The position numbers and the translations under genes were made by a program. Shown here piece by piece: positions 25,517-35,263 of a stretch of DNA of 64,000 nucleotides. Position 1 is the first letter of the stretch, and each line of letters starts with the position of its first letter. Origin of the DNA: JBCFBK01 sp038562555 (GTDB lineage Bacteria; Bacteroidota; Bacteroidia; Bacteroidales; Prolixibacteraceae); the NCBI GenBank assembly GCA_038562555.1, contig JBCFBK010000002.1, positions 62,001-126,000 of the forward strand. Reading direction: 5' to 3'. The notes beneath the pieces are model-generated. The model saw only the letters and a program-made list of their open reading frames with translations. It did no database searches and was not told the origin of the DNA.

Positions 25517-27370
25517 TTACCTTTTTGGTCCCAGCGTTCCTCCTTCATTATACTTCTGTTCCGGATAGCTGCCTGCTTTGCCGACTCCTTTTTCCACAAG
25601 CGATTTCAGCTCATCCAGGTGGTTTTGATAAACACCCCGCGGGCTGGTTTTGTTTTTGGCAGCCACCGAGGCCGCCATGCCCACCAGCTCGCCCATCATA
25701 CCGGTCGTACGCATCACCCGCACGGTTCCGAGGGCCGCATGCGTGACGCTGATGTTGCGCCCGGCCATAAACAGGTTGTCCACATTCCGGGAATAGAAGC
25801 ACCGGTAAGGGACCGGGTAGTAATGAATAGGAATGTGTTTGGCTATCGATATAAACTCCTTGCCCGGAAAATGCTCCGTATTCTTCGGGTCCGGGTAGTG
25901 CAGGTCGATGGTCCAGGAAGTCGGGACAACAGCATCGGGGTAAATCACATAGTTGGTCAGATCCTGTTCCTTCAGAATAAAATCGCCCAGCAGGCGTCGT
26001 GATTCGCGTTTCCCGGCCACATAGGCCACCCATTCGAGCCTGCTCTTTTTATAATTTTCTTTCGCGGCGCGATGGTTCTTCAGGAACGACCAGTTGGAAT
26101 AAACAACCAGCAATCCGTAATCGCGGATCCGTTCAAAATCGTTGATCTGGTCAAAATTCATACCTGTTTCCCAGGTCCACTCTCCCATTTTCACCTGCTG
26201 TGCGTTCTTTTCATTGAACGTAATGCCATACTTAAAAACCGGAAACGGAATTTCCCGCTCGTCTTCGAGTGCGTACCATTGCACCGAAGAGCCCATGGTC
26301 ATTTTATCGGCTTTTTCGGGAGCGGTTGTTTCACCGAATTCAGCCTTACTCTCCCGCCCCATGGCAAAGTCGGCGCCGGCCAGATATCCGACGGTCCCGT
26401 CGCCTGTACAGTCAGCAAACAAAGGCGCCCGGAAGCTCAGTTCTTCGGCCGTCTCCGTGTTCCGGGCAATGACCTGCGCAATTTTACCGCCCTTCTTTTC
26501 GACGGCAAAAGCGCGGTAATTCAGGAAGAGCGAAATATTAGGCTCAGCCTCGACAACGGCCAGTTTTTTATCATCTTCGTAATATTCGGCAGGTTGCGCG
26601 TTACCGCCTTTGGCCGGGCCGAATTCCTTCACCACATCTCCCAGCCGGGGGTAAGGCTCGATGTTAATCCTTCCTCCGAGGTGAACCCTGACTTCCGAGC
26701 TGTTGTTCCCTCCCAGCACAGGGCGGTCCTGGATGAGGGCCACTTTCAGTCCCAGACGGGCTGCAGAAATAGCGGCCGTAGTTCCGGCCACGCCGCCGCC
26801 CACAACCACCATGTCAAATTTCCCGGCCTTATCAGGCTTCGAAGGGATACCGAGCATCTTTTTTCTGAAAGCACCCAGCTCCTTCAGATCATCAGGCGGA
26901 AGCTCATCTCTCATCGTAAAAAAGACGGCATCGCAGCGGCCGTTGAAACCAGTCAGGTCGTGCAGTGCAACCGTGGCCGTCTTATTGTCAATGGTAACTG
27001 TACCCGCGCTTTGCCACATCCAGGCCGACCCGCTTGTCCCCAAGACGGTGCCGGTTTGTTTTCCATTGACCAGCAGACCGAATTTTCCCGGACCTTCCTG
27101 ATCCGTCCACGGTGCGGTCCAGTTGTAGGTGCGGACGTATACATGGTATGTACCGGCCTTTGGAAAACGAACTTCCGTGACCGCGTCGGCAACAGGTTTT
27201 CCGATGCCATGGGCCATCAGGTACGAAGAACCCATCCGGTCCATAAACTGCTGGTCGACGACCCAACCGCCTTTGTCATAAAAGCTTTCGGCCTCAACAA
27301 ATACGGACTTGCCCTGGGCCTGCAGAAACTCAGAAATCAGGATTAAGCATACAAACAATATTTTCCTCAT
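25517..27370 (-). CDS. FAD-dependent oxidoreductase with N-terminal carbohydrate-binding-like region
   Basis: Exported flavoprotein of 617 residues. A signal peptide (about 1-18) is followed by a beta-sandwich region at about 20-150 resembling a carbohydrate-binding module (VFVEAESFYDKGGWVVDQQF, TYHVYVRTYNW). The FAD-binding core starts at about 187 with the Rossmann motif VVVGGGVAGTTAAISAARLG, followed by VLGGNNSSEVRVHLGGRI, a block typical of FAD-dependent oxidoreductase families in PULs. The C-terminal FAD-closing block LFMAGRNISVTHAALGTVRVM is present. The substrate is unknown; oxidation of a sugar or polyol is plausible. It lies between two exported proteins in a tight run downstream of SusD. 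Confidence 0.8.
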   Translation of the reverse strand: MRKILFVCLILISEFLQAQGKSVFVEAESFYDKGGWVVDQQFMDRMGSSYLMAHGIGKPVADAVTEVRFPKAGTYHVYVRTYNWTAPWTDQEGPGKFGLLVNGKQTGTVLGTSGSAWMWQSAGTVTIDNKTATVALHDLTGFNGRCDAVFFTMRDELPPDDLKELGAFRKKMLGIPSKPDKAGKFDMVVVGGGVAGTTAAISAARLGLKVALIQDRPVLGGNNSSEVRVHLGGRINIEPYPRLGDVVKEFGPAKGGNAQPAEYYEDDKKLAVVEAEPNISLFLNYRAFAVEKKGGKIAQVIARNTETAEELSFRAPLFADCTGDGTVGYLAGADFAMGRESKAEFGETTAPEKADKMTMGSSVQWYALEDEREIPFPVFKYGITFNEKNAQQVKMGEWTWETGMNFDQINDFERIRDYGLLVVYSNWSFLKNHRAAKENYKKSRLEWVAYVAGKRESRRLLGDFILKEQDLTNYVIYPDAVVPTSWTIDLHYPDPKNTEHFPGKEFISIAKHIPIHYYPVPYRCFYSRNVDNLFMAGRNISVTHAALGTVRVMRTTGMMGELVGMAASVAAKNKTSPRGVYQNHLDELKSLVEKGVGKAGSYPEQKYNEGGTLGPKR

Positions 27371-27385
27371 ATCGTACCATTTTTG

Positions 27386-29854
27386 CTATTCATATTTCAG
27401 CCATGCCGTAGCCTTGCAATCCCTGTCGGTCACAAAACGGATCCAGCGCGATTGGAAGGTTTCAGGAAAAACATACTCAACTGTTTCTCCGGGTTTGACG
27501 CTGACTTTTCTGTAATTCATCCATGGACCATGGCCCACGGGTTCGACTTCAATTTCAAAGGTAACAGCTTTCTCCGATTGATGAGACAGTTTCAGGCTCC
27601 TTTTATCGTAAAAGGCAATCAGATAAGGATCGGAAGGTTCTCCCGTTTTTACTTCGGTATCTTTCCAGGGACCGCCCTCTCCCACCGGTTTGCCCAGCTT
27701 CCAGAGATCGTCGATCACACCGGCCCAAATGGCTGCCTTTCCGTCGTCGGACCGAATAATCTGTTCGTTCTCCGGCAGTTTTTCGTTTAAGCCTGTCAAA
27801 ATCAGCATGCCGCGGTAAGACGTATAATCATGGATCCGGAAACGATGGGAAGCCACAGGCCGGATTTTAGCATAGCCGTCTGCGTTTTCGGCGGGAAGTT
27901 CATAGAACGTGCCTGCGCAGTTAAAGAGGTCCCGTTCGGTAGCAACTTCCCGGCAGAGGCGAAGCAGGGCATTTCCGGTCAGCTTTTCGTAGCGTTGATC
28001 ACCCCGCGGCAGGCGCCAGCGACGGCCATCATCATCAACTACCAACACCGAAGCCTGGTCGATTGTGATCACCCCTGCAGGGATCGCGAACTTCTCACAA
28101 ATGAAAGCGGCCGTTTCGGGGTCTTCCTTTTTTACAAGGTTCATCAATGAATCCAGTTCATAATAACCGGCTTCTTCAAAACCTTCATCGTTGACCGTCC
28201 CGGCCAGTATACCCAACACCCGGCGATTGTTACCCAGTCCCCAGAGCAATCCGCCCCGGGTACTTGTTTCCTGAATACCGGCCAGCCCGTTAAATAATGC
28301 ATCGGACGATGTATTCCGCTTATCACGGGCGGCATAGTAAAAGTGGGCCGTTGTTTTCGAATCGCGGTCGGGTGTGATCCGGATCCATTCGCCTTTTTCC
28401 TGTTCGCTGAATGTAACTTCAGCGGCTTCGCCCGTCTGCACGTCGACCGATTTGAGTTCCGTCCAGTTGCCATCTCCTTTCTGGTCGGTTTCGAACCTAA
28501 AGCAGACTGAGGTTGTACCCTGGTTGGCAATCCGGCAGGAACGTACCGGCCATCCGGCAAAGAGGAAGGGTTCTGAAGGCTTCCCTCCCTTCACTTCTTC
28601 TGAGAGCCAGACAGCACCTTCGGCCGTATTGGGCCCCAGTTCATCCGGTTTTTCGAGGCTTGTGAACCACAGGTTGGAATTTGATTGGCCGGGGCCTTCA
28701 ATGTTTCCCTTTACTTTTCGTTTATTCAGGAATTCCTTATTGGCCGAATCGTCACAACCAAAAACCAGTTGGTCGTTCCAGCGGGCATAGTCGCCGATCA
28801 CTTTCAGGTAAGCCGAACGAGGGCGGATACCAGCTGAATTCGCGGCAGAAAATGATCCGGGGAACCGCCAGAATATGCCGTGCATGGTCATCAGGTAGTC
28901 CGGTTTTTCGTCGGTGCCAACATTACGGATGCGGGGCCATTCGGTATTCCAGCCATGGGCGCCGTCGTAGCTGTGGCTGGCTTTGGGTAAACGGTAAAAA
29001 TGCCAGCCCGATTGCAGATCACGGACTCCGAGCAAAACCGATTTATGGTCCCATCCTGTTGCCCAGAGCGGATCGGTATCCGGATAAGGATTTCCATGGA
29101 TTCCTCCAGGGCCGGTCACTTCCACAAACTGATTGCGGCGGACGATTTTCCATTCCTTGCCATTCCATTCGGCCAGGGCACCGGCTTCGATGTCAAACTT
29201 CTCCAGGGCAGCCTGGTTTGCTTCGCCATTGTTGGAATAGACCAGCACGCCCTGACCGGAATAAAGGCCTTTGCCGTGTGCTCCGGGAAGCAGCTCCGCT
29301 TCCTGGGCCATCTGCCCGGCTTTCCGGTTTACGTTCCCATCCTGATAAAGCATCGTTGGTTCCAGTGTCTTTACATCCACCTCATAAAAACCTTCCTCCA
29401 TGGTACCGTAGTAAATTTTTCCTGCAGGATCCGTCAGGTGGCGGGCATTTCCGGTATGGCGACCCGGCATTTTTTCGTAAGGAATAACGCGCACAAGTCC
29501 GGTACTGTCAATGGCATAAGGGCCGATAAAAAGCTGCTTGCTTTCTTTATGAACCATCCGATTGGCAGGCGTTCCGCCAATGCTTTCGGGCCGGACAATC
29601 CGCTCCAGCCCGGGGGAGATCTCATACAGCCTGTCGGACGAACCGAAAGGCAGATGCGGCCCGTAAGTAATCACCCAAAGTTTTCCGGCCCAGGGCACCA
29701 CCGCCCCGGTTCCGCATTCCCCTTCATTGTTGTACATGGCCAGGTGCGGGTAGACGCCGGAGAAGGATTTTGGTTTTATTTCTTCTTTTTGGCTTGTGCA
29801 GCCGGAAATCAACAAGAGGGTCGCCAAAGCGCAAAAGACCACTATTTTCTTCAT
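27386..29854 (-). CDS. Large lipoprotein with propeller-like repeats, function unknown
   Basis: The 822-residue product has a lipoprotein signal (LATLLLISGC, Cys about 19). The body shows repeated WxxxYGPH, YEISPGLERI and YYGTMEEGFYEVD-like blocks that suggest a seven-bladed propeller of the kind used for glycan binding or lyase-like folds. Two later repeats starting at about residue 415 and residue 735 (GKPSEPFLFAGW and GEPSDPYLIAFYD, each followed by a discoidin-like strand pattern) look like duplicated beta-sandwich modules. No catalytic residues can be named. It lies 15 nt upstream of the FAD oxidoreductase gene and 100 nt after susD, so it belongs to PUL 2. Confidence 0.65.
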   Translation of the reverse strand: MKKIVVFCALATLLLISGCTSQKEEIKPKSFSGVYPHLAMYNNEGECGTGAVVPWAGKLWVITYGPHLPFGSSDRLYEISPGLERIVRPESIGGTPANRMVHKESKQLFIGPYAIDSTGLVRVIPYEKMPGRHTGNARHLTDPAGKIYYGTMEEGFYEVDVKTLEPTMLYQDGNVNRKAGQMAQEAELLPGAHGKGLYSGQGVLVYSNNGEANQAALEKFDIEAGALAEWNGKEWKIVRRNQFVEVTGPGGIHGNPYPDTDPLWATGWDHKSVLLGVRDLQSGWHFYRLPKASHSYDGAHGWNTEWPRIRNVGTDEKPDYLMTMHGIFWRFPGSFSAANSAGIRPRSAYLKVIGDYARWNDQLVFGCDDSANKEFLNKRKVKGNIEGPGQSNSNLWFTSLEKPDELGPNTAEGAVWLSEEVKGGKPSEPFLFAGWPVRSCRIANQGTTSVCFRFETDQKGDGNWTELKSVDVQTGEAAEVTFSEQEKGEWIRITPDRDSKTTAHFYYAARDKRNTSSDALFNGLAGIQETSTRGGLLWGLGNNRRVLGILAGTVNDEGFEEAGYYELDSLMNLVKKEDPETAAFICEKFAIPAGVITIDQASVLVVDDDGRRWRLPRGDQRYEKLTGNALLRLCREVATERDLFNCAGTFYELPAENADGYAKIRPVASHRFRIHDYTSYRGMLILTGLNEKLPENEQIIRSDDGKAAIWAGVIDDLWKLGKPVGEGGPWKDTEVKTGEPSDPYLIAFYDKRSLKLSHQSEKAVTFEIEVEPVGHGPWMNYRKVSVKPGETVEYVFPETFQSRWIRFVTDRDCKATAWLKYE

Positions 29855-29954
29855 TCAGATCTGTTTAGTTCATTCAACTACAGATTAAAAGGCCGACTGA
29901 TTATCTGTTCATCCAAAGATACGAAGTCAGCCTCTTATTCATTTATTCACCCGA

Positions 29955-31748
29955 TTACCAATTGGGGTTTTGATCGAGATTTTCATTAATGAGACGATCA
30001 GCGTCGGGTACAGGCCAAAGATAGTCACGTTCGCCCTCGAAACTACGCTCACTTGCCACAACGATGTAACCCGCAGTAACCATATTGCTGAGATCAGCGA
30101 TGCCGTTTTCATCGATCTCCGGTACACCTCCGATGGGATAATTCCCGTTGTTCCAGTTCTGGATCAGTTGACGATATTCCGCTGACACAGAAGCCTCGTT
30201 GCCATTCCATGAAGTAGAGCCTGACCAGGCACGGCGCAGGAAGTGGCTGGGACGATTGTAAACCTTTTCGGCGAGTCTCCAACGAATCAAATCGGCATAA
30301 CGATGGCCTTCCCAGGCAAGCTCGATGAACCGTTCGGTGCGAAGGACCGTACGCATCGCGCTCTGTGCGCCAAGCGTAACCGGAGGATAGGCAATCCCTG
30401 TCCCGGCGTAGGCTCTCTCCCGCAGTTTATTGATCGTCTGGTCCAGTACATCCTGTGTGCACCGGTTCAGTTCGATCATGGCTTCGGCGTACATCAGCAG
30501 CACATCGCCATAACGTAACATCGGGTATGTGGTGGGTGCTCCGGTTCGTCCGTTTTCGAGGAAAGTATTATCGACGTACTTTTTGAAGAGCAGGCCGGTG
30601 TAGGAAGCATGTTCAGCACGTGCTTTCGAATCGGTATTGCTCACCTGCACGCCGTCGGATGCCCGGTAAACGGTGGTCCGATTCGGGGCAGGAGAATACT
30701 CATAGCCAAGCCACAGATAGTTTTTGGGATCATAGGTGCCGTCGAGAACACTCTTGTTATGAGCGGTGGCGAAGGGTACGATGGTCATCGCCATGCGCGG
30801 ATCGCGGTTTTCGAACAAGTCTTTTGGGTTATACAGGGGCGATTCATCGATGGGTTTGCCGTCAATGCAAGGATAGGCGCATACCAGTTCATAAGAGGGA
30901 GCCTTCTGACCACCCCAACCTCCCGCAAGACGGGAAATGCTGTTGAGTACGTCGTTGGCTGCCCAGTAATACTTTTTCAGGGTCACATCGCCGCGGAAGA
31001 AGAATATCCATTCGTCCGACCACGAAGCGGTAAATAAGTCCCGGTAGTTGCTGTGTAGTTTGTAGACATTCAGATCCATACAAGCTTTTGCAGCCGCCGC
31101 AGCCGTTTCGTAATCGCCGTTCCGAAGGGCTATACGCGCCTTGAACGCAAGAGCGGCGCCTTTCGTGGCACGCTGTATACCGGAGTAGCTGTTCGGCAGA
31201 CGTTCGGCAGCCTTGTCCAGACACTCGTAGCTGTATGCCAGCACCTCGGCTTTCGGTGAACGCGATATCTGGTAAGCCTCATCAAGCGTCATGCCCGTTT
31301 TGTCAAGAATGGCATCTCCCCAATGGAACGCCAGCATACCATAGGCGTAACCCATATAAAAATAAGCTTCACCCTCGTACTGTTTGATGTTCGCCTCCGA
31401 CACTCCCAACGTGCGTGCATTGTCCATGTTATTAATCAGGCGCAAGGCGCGTGCGATACCCTTGTAGAAATTTTGCCAGCGGCCGGCTACTGTTCCGTCT
31501 TCCGCGGTCATGGTCCCGTTCTGTACAACAGAGGTAGCGTTCCGTGCGGTTAGGTCGTCACCCCAGGCCATATCATCGATCGGGAAAAAATCGGTGCGGT
31601 AAAAATCGTTTACCGACATTTCGATCTCCTGTTGTGTCGAGTACCAGGTTTCACTCGATCCCTCCGATAACGGATTCAGATCGAGATCAACGCAGCCCGA
31701 AAAGGCAAGCGCTGAAAGTATAAGGGTAATTAACAAGATCTTCTTCAT
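29955..31748 (-). CDS. SusD/RagB-family glycan-binding lipoprotein (PUL 2)
   Basis: Surface lipoprotein partner of the second SusC, 597 residues. The signal ends at a good lipobox (LSALAFSGC, Cys about 19) followed by DLDLNPLSEGSSETWYST. The TPR-rich core (GEAYFYMGYAYGMLAFHWGD) and the C-terminal SusD signature (YPMLRYGDVLLMYAEAMIELNR, TERFIELAWEGHRYADLIRW) are intact, and the protein ends with WPVPDADRLINENLDQNPNW. It follows susC by 12 nt. It is longer than the PUL 1 SusD, mainly in the middle, which often reflects different glycan-binding loops. Confidence 0.95.
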   Translation of the reverse strand: MKKILLITLILSALAFSGCVDLDLNPLSEGSSETWYSTQQEIEMSVNDFYRTDFFPIDDMAWGDDLTARNATSVVQNGTMTAEDGTVAGRWQNFYKGIARALRLINNMDNARTLGVSEANIKQYEGEAYFYMGYAYGMLAFHWGDAILDKTGMTLDEAYQISRSPKAEVLAYSYECLDKAAERLPNSYSGIQRATKGAALAFKARIALRNGDYETAAAAAKACMDLNVYKLHSNYRDLFTASWSDEWIFFFRGDVTLKKYYWAANDVLNSISRLAGGWGGQKAPSYELVCAYPCIDGKPIDESPLYNPKDLFENRDPRMAMTIVPFATAHNKSVLDGTYDPKNYLWLGYEYSPAPNRTTVYRASDGVQVSNTDSKARAEHASYTGLLFKKYVDNTFLENGRTGAPTTYPMLRYGDVLLMYAEAMIELNRCTQDVLDQTINKLRERAYAGTGIAYPPVTLGAQSAMRTVLRTERFIELAWEGHRYADLIRWRLAEKVYNRPSHFLRRAWSGSTSWNGNEASVSAEYRQLIQNWNNGNYPIGGVPEIDENGIADLSNMVTAGYIVVASERSFEGERDYLWPVPDADRLINENLDQNPNW

Positions 31749-31760
31749 AGCTTTGGCTTT

Positions 31761-34700
31761 TTAAAATTTAACATTCACACCTAAGATGAAAGATGTTGAA
31801 ATGAAATCGGACGAAGAACCCACTTCGGGATCCCATCCTTTAGGAAAGTCACTGATAGCCGGCAGGTCATTGACACTGACATAGCAACGCAGCCCTTTGA
31901 TTCTTGCATGAGTTAACAAACTCTTGGGCAACGTATACCCCAGGGTGATATTTTTAACACGGAAGTAAGCACCATTGAAAAGCCAATAGTCCGATCCTGC
32001 ATACGTATTTGTCGTATTGGTATAGGTCAGACGCGGATATTTCGCACTGAGATTCTGTTCTTCCGTATTGTGCCGGCTCCAGTAGTTACCCAGTAAGAGT
32101 TGCGGAACAGCGCCCCACTGTTCTTTCAGCGGCTGAATCCATGCCGAATTGAACAATACGCGTTGATGGCCGATCCCCTGAAACGAAAGATTGAAATCAA
32201 AGCCTTTCCATCCCATGGCGATATTACCTCCGTAAAGTAATTCAGGCTGCGAGTTTCCAAGGCGTACCTTGTCGTCTGAATTGATGGTTGTACTGCCATC
32301 GGTATCCACATACTTAATATTCCCCGCCTTATCGTTCGCTGTAAGCGTAGGATACTTATTGCCGTTTTCATCGAAAAGATCGGCATCAGTCTGGAACAGG
32401 CCATCTGTCTTGTACATATACCACTCGTAATAGTATGACCCTTTTTCATATATGTAGTTTCCATCGATGGTGCGTTTATCGCCCAGATAGCCCATTTTTG
32501 AACGGTAGTCCGACAGGTTGGCCGAAACGCTGTACCAGAAATCACCGATATTGTCCGACCAACCTAATTCCAGGTCCCAGCCTTTGGTGTACATGTCGCC
32601 TGCATTTTGCTGGGGTGCCGAAAACCCCGCGTATGATGGAAAGCCGAGGGTAAGCAACATATCACTGGTCTTTTTGTAATAGTAATCGCCGGTGAAGCGC
32701 AAACGGCTGCCGAGGAACTGAAGGTCAAGGCCTCCACCGTATGTTGTGGTCGTTTCCCAGGTGATGTTGTTGAAGGCATAATAAACCTGTGCGGCATTTT
32801 GTACGGCTGTCACCGTTCTTGTCGACTTATCGTACATATAACTGTTACCGAAGCTCATGGCTGCCTGATAGGGAAATTCTGAACCAATCCGCTCATTCCC
32901 GAGCTGGCCGACCGAGGCGCGCAGCTTCAGGTAATCGACGATATTATTTTTGAACCAGGATTCTTCGGACACGACCCATCCTGCCGAGGTTGAGTAAAAC
33001 GTACCCCAGCGGTAGTCTTTTGAAAAGCGCGATGAGCCGTCGGTACGGACATTCCCCTGAATCATATACTTGTTTTTATACGAATACATCAAACGTCCAA
33101 ATGCTGATTCATAGGCATTATGTCCCGCTTTGCCCGCGTTATATTGATAATCCTCCGGTCCGGTGTTGAGGTAAGGATAGGTGTCGAGCAGGTAGTTGGT
33201 ACGTGAAGCGCCAAGCTCTTCCCACTTATAGGAGTAGCCCTCATAACCGGCCATGAGGCTAAACGAATGATCACCCCATTTCTTTTGGTAGTTACCATAG
33301 ACTTGGGTTGTGAGGCTGTTGTTGTCGTTCCGCGATTCCTCGAGGTTGGTGGTTTTGTGTGCCTGCATGTAGGTTACTGAGCCGTTTTCGTAGTAAACCG
33401 GGACGGCGCGTGAGAACTTTTTGCCCTTGGTGAAGGCGTATCGCGGCGCAAAAATGGCTGTCAGTTTAAGTCCCTCCAGCGGCGTAATGTCGAATTGGGC
33501 TTTTGCGCCGAACTTGTAATAATTCACGTCATTTGTACCGCCGTGTTCAAGGCCTGCAAGCGGATTGGCGCCATCCTTCACATCGGCGTAGCGCCCATCC
33601 TCCCACCTGGGCGTGTAATAGGGCGACACCAGATAGGCCCAGTAAATCGCATTGATCTGAGACGGCGAGATTGCCTCCGATTTTGAGAAATCGAGGTCAA
33701 GGTTTGCGCTCAGCCATTCAGTTATTTTATAGTCGTTATTCACACGGCCGGCAAAACGTTCATACGACTTATTTTCGTAATAGCCATCGCCTTTCTGGTA
33801 GTTAAAAGTAGCCTTCGTACGCAGTTTTTCCGTACCTCCTGAAACGCTCAGCGTATGCTGCTCATGCGAAGTCGTTTTCTTCAGGATCAAATCGACCCAG
33901 TCGGTATTCGGATAGTGCCAGGGATCGGTCGCATTGTTTCCGAGCCACGCATTAATGGTTTCCTGCGAATATTGCGAATAAGGATCGGCAGCGCCGTCAT
34001 TCCATTTCACTTCGTTTTGAACATTCATCCAGTCGATTACATCGCCATTCTTCGGCTGCGTAGTAGGTTTGTCAAGGGCGTATTCATAATTGTAATCGAA
34101 TGAGAACTGGTGATCTTTGGCTCGTTTGGTGGTGATCAGGATCACCCCTGCGGCCGCACGCGAACCGTAAATGGATGCCGAAGCCGCATCCTTCAGCACC
34201 GTCATTGTTTCCACATCAGAGGCGACCACATCGTTGAGCGACGAAGGAACACCATCGACAATCACCAGAGGATCGTTATTTGACAGTGTAGTGATCCCGC
34301 GAATACGTACCGTGGCCGAAGCACCCGGCGCACCCGACGAGCGGGTAACCTGCACTCCAGCCATCTGCCCCTGCATGGCGGTTGAAATCTGTTGTGTGGA
34401 ACGGCTGAGCAATTTCTCACCCTGTACACTTGCAACCGCCCCCGTCAAATCGCCCTTTTTCGCCGTACCATATCCAATTGCCACGACTTCTTCTATCCCG
34501 ATGGTTTCTTCCTCCAGGCGGACATCCACGACCTTATTACCTCCCACCGGTATTTCCCGGCTTCTCATTCCCACGAATGAAAAAATCAGGGTTCCGTCGG
34601 CGGGAACATTGCTCAGCACATAGGCTCCATCGGCGCCGGTAATCGTCCCGACTGTCGATCCTTTAAGCACCACAGTCACTCCAGGCAAAGGATTGCCGTT

Positions 34701-35126
34701 TACATCGGTCACCTTTCCTTTCACCTCCAAAGCCTGCTGAGCCTGAACTTCATCCTGCATTTTCCTCGGACTGATCACAATGTCCTGATCCAACACATAA
34801 AATCCCAGGTTGGTTCCTTCCAAAACCTTTGTAAGAACTGCTTCTACCTGGGCGTTCCTGTAGTCGACCGATACCTTCTTATTGGCCGGGATCTGGTCTG
34901 TTTTATAGAAAAAATCGAAATCAGATTGCTCCCGGATGGCCTTGAAAACTTCTTCCAGGCCAGCATCGCGGAGCTTTAGATTGATTTTTGCTTGTTGAGA
35001 ATAAACTGATGCCGATACGGGGAGTATCAACACCACCAGTAAAAACACAGCTAAGCGCATAATTAAGCAAATTTTTTGAACCATATCCCTTCCGCGGGGA
35101 ATGACTCCTGTTAACTTTTTTTTCAT
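31761..35126 (-). CDS. SusC/RagA-family TonB-dependent transporter with STN domain (PUL 2)
   Basis: Outer-membrane importer of 1121 residues with the same architecture as the PUL 1 protein: a signal region to about residue 45 (AVFLLVVLILPVSASVYS), an STN domain at about 50-115 (LRDAGLEEVFKAIREQSDFDFFYK), a carboxypeptidase-like domain at about 135-210 (GKVTDVNGNPLPGVTVVLKG), the linker GIEEVVAIGYGTAKKGDLTG, a plug domain (LVIVDGVPSSLNDVVAS, GSRAAAGVILITTK), and a barrel ending FILGVNVKF. The STN domain again predicts sigma/anti-sigma control. Its cargo is unknown because no glycoside hydrolase lies in the run; the esterase hints at an acetylated glycan. Confidence 0.95.
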   Translation of the reverse strand: MKKKLTGVIPRGRDMVQKICLIMRLAVFLLVVLILPVSASVYSQQAKINLKLRDAGLEEVFKAIREQSDFDFFYKTDQIPANKKVSVDYRNAQVEAVLTKVLEGTNLGFYVLDQDIVISPRKMQDEVQAQQALEVKGKVTDVNGNPLPGVTVVLKGSTVGTITGADGAYVLSNVPADGTLIFSFVGMRSREIPVGGNKVVDVRLEEETIGIEEVVAIGYGTAKKGDLTGAVASVQGEKLLSRSTQQISTAMQGQMAGVQVTRSSGAPGASATVRIRGITTLSNNDPLVIVDGVPSSLNDVVASDVETMTVLKDAASASIYGSRAAAGVILITTKRAKDHQFSFDYNYEYALDKPTTQPKNGDVIDWMNVQNEVKWNDGAADPYSQYSQETINAWLGNNATDPWHYPNTDWVDLILKKTTSHEQHTLSVSGGTEKLRTKATFNYQKGDGYYENKSYERFAGRVNNDYKITEWLSANLDLDFSKSEAISPSQINAIYWAYLVSPYYTPRWEDGRYADVKDGANPLAGLEHGGTNDVNYYKFGAKAQFDITPLEGLKLTAIFAPRYAFTKGKKFSRAVPVYYENGSVTYMQAHKTTNLEESRNDNNSLTTQVYGNYQKKWGDHSFSLMAGYEGYSYKWEELGASRTNYLLDTYPYLNTGPEDYQYNAGKAGHNAYESAFGRLMYSYKNKYMIQGNVRTDGSSRFSKDYRWGTFYSTSAGWVVSEESWFKNNIVDYLKLRASVGQLGNERIGSEFPYQAAMSFGNSYMYDKSTRTVTAVQNAAQVYYAFNNITWETTTTYGGGLDLQFLGSRLRFTGDYYYKKTSDMLLTLGFPSYAGFSAPQQNAGDMYTKGWDLELGWSDNIGDFWYSVSANLSDYRSKMGYLGDKRTIDGNYIYEKGSYYYEWYMYKTDGLFQTDADLFDENGNKYPTLTANDKAGNIKYVDTDGSTTINSDDKVRLGNSQPELLYGGNIAMGWKGFDFNLSFQGIGHQRVLFNSAWIQPLKEQWGAVPQLLLGNYWSRHNTEEQNLSAKYPRLTYTNTTNTYAGSDYWLFNGAYFRVKNITLGYTLPKSLLTHARIKGLRCYVSVNDLPAISDFPKGWDPEVGSSSDFISTSFILGVNVKF

Positions 35127-35173
35127 AAATTTGAAGTGCTAATGTTTAAGTTATTGCAAAATGACTTGAACCG

Positions 35174-35203
35174 GAACGGGGAATGGTGGTACATTCTCCG
35201 TTC
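35174..35203 (-). promoter_or_regulatory. Hairpin in the leader of the PUL 2 susC gene
   Basis: GAACGGGGAATG and CATTCTCCGTTC form a 12-bp inverted repeat with a 6-nt loop and one wobble, about 50 nt upstream of the susC start and followed on the plus strand by T4. Its position and polarity mirror the PUL 1 leader hairpin although the sequence differs. Confidence 0.45.
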
Positions 35204-35263
35204 TTTTCCAAACAGCCGTTTCTATTGCTTCATAGGCAAAAGGTTAATTTGAGTGAATATTTT

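Noticed and set aside
26072..27346. 424-codon frame antisense to the FAD oxidoreductase
   Set aside because: The opposite strand has a clear flavoprotein with Rossmann motif and signal peptide. The antisense product shows no motif, and its length is explained by codon composition.
28681..29989. Long plus-strand frames opposite the 822-residue lipoprotein
   Set aside because: They have irregular composition and no recognisable domain. The minus-strand gene has a lipobox and a consistent operon context.
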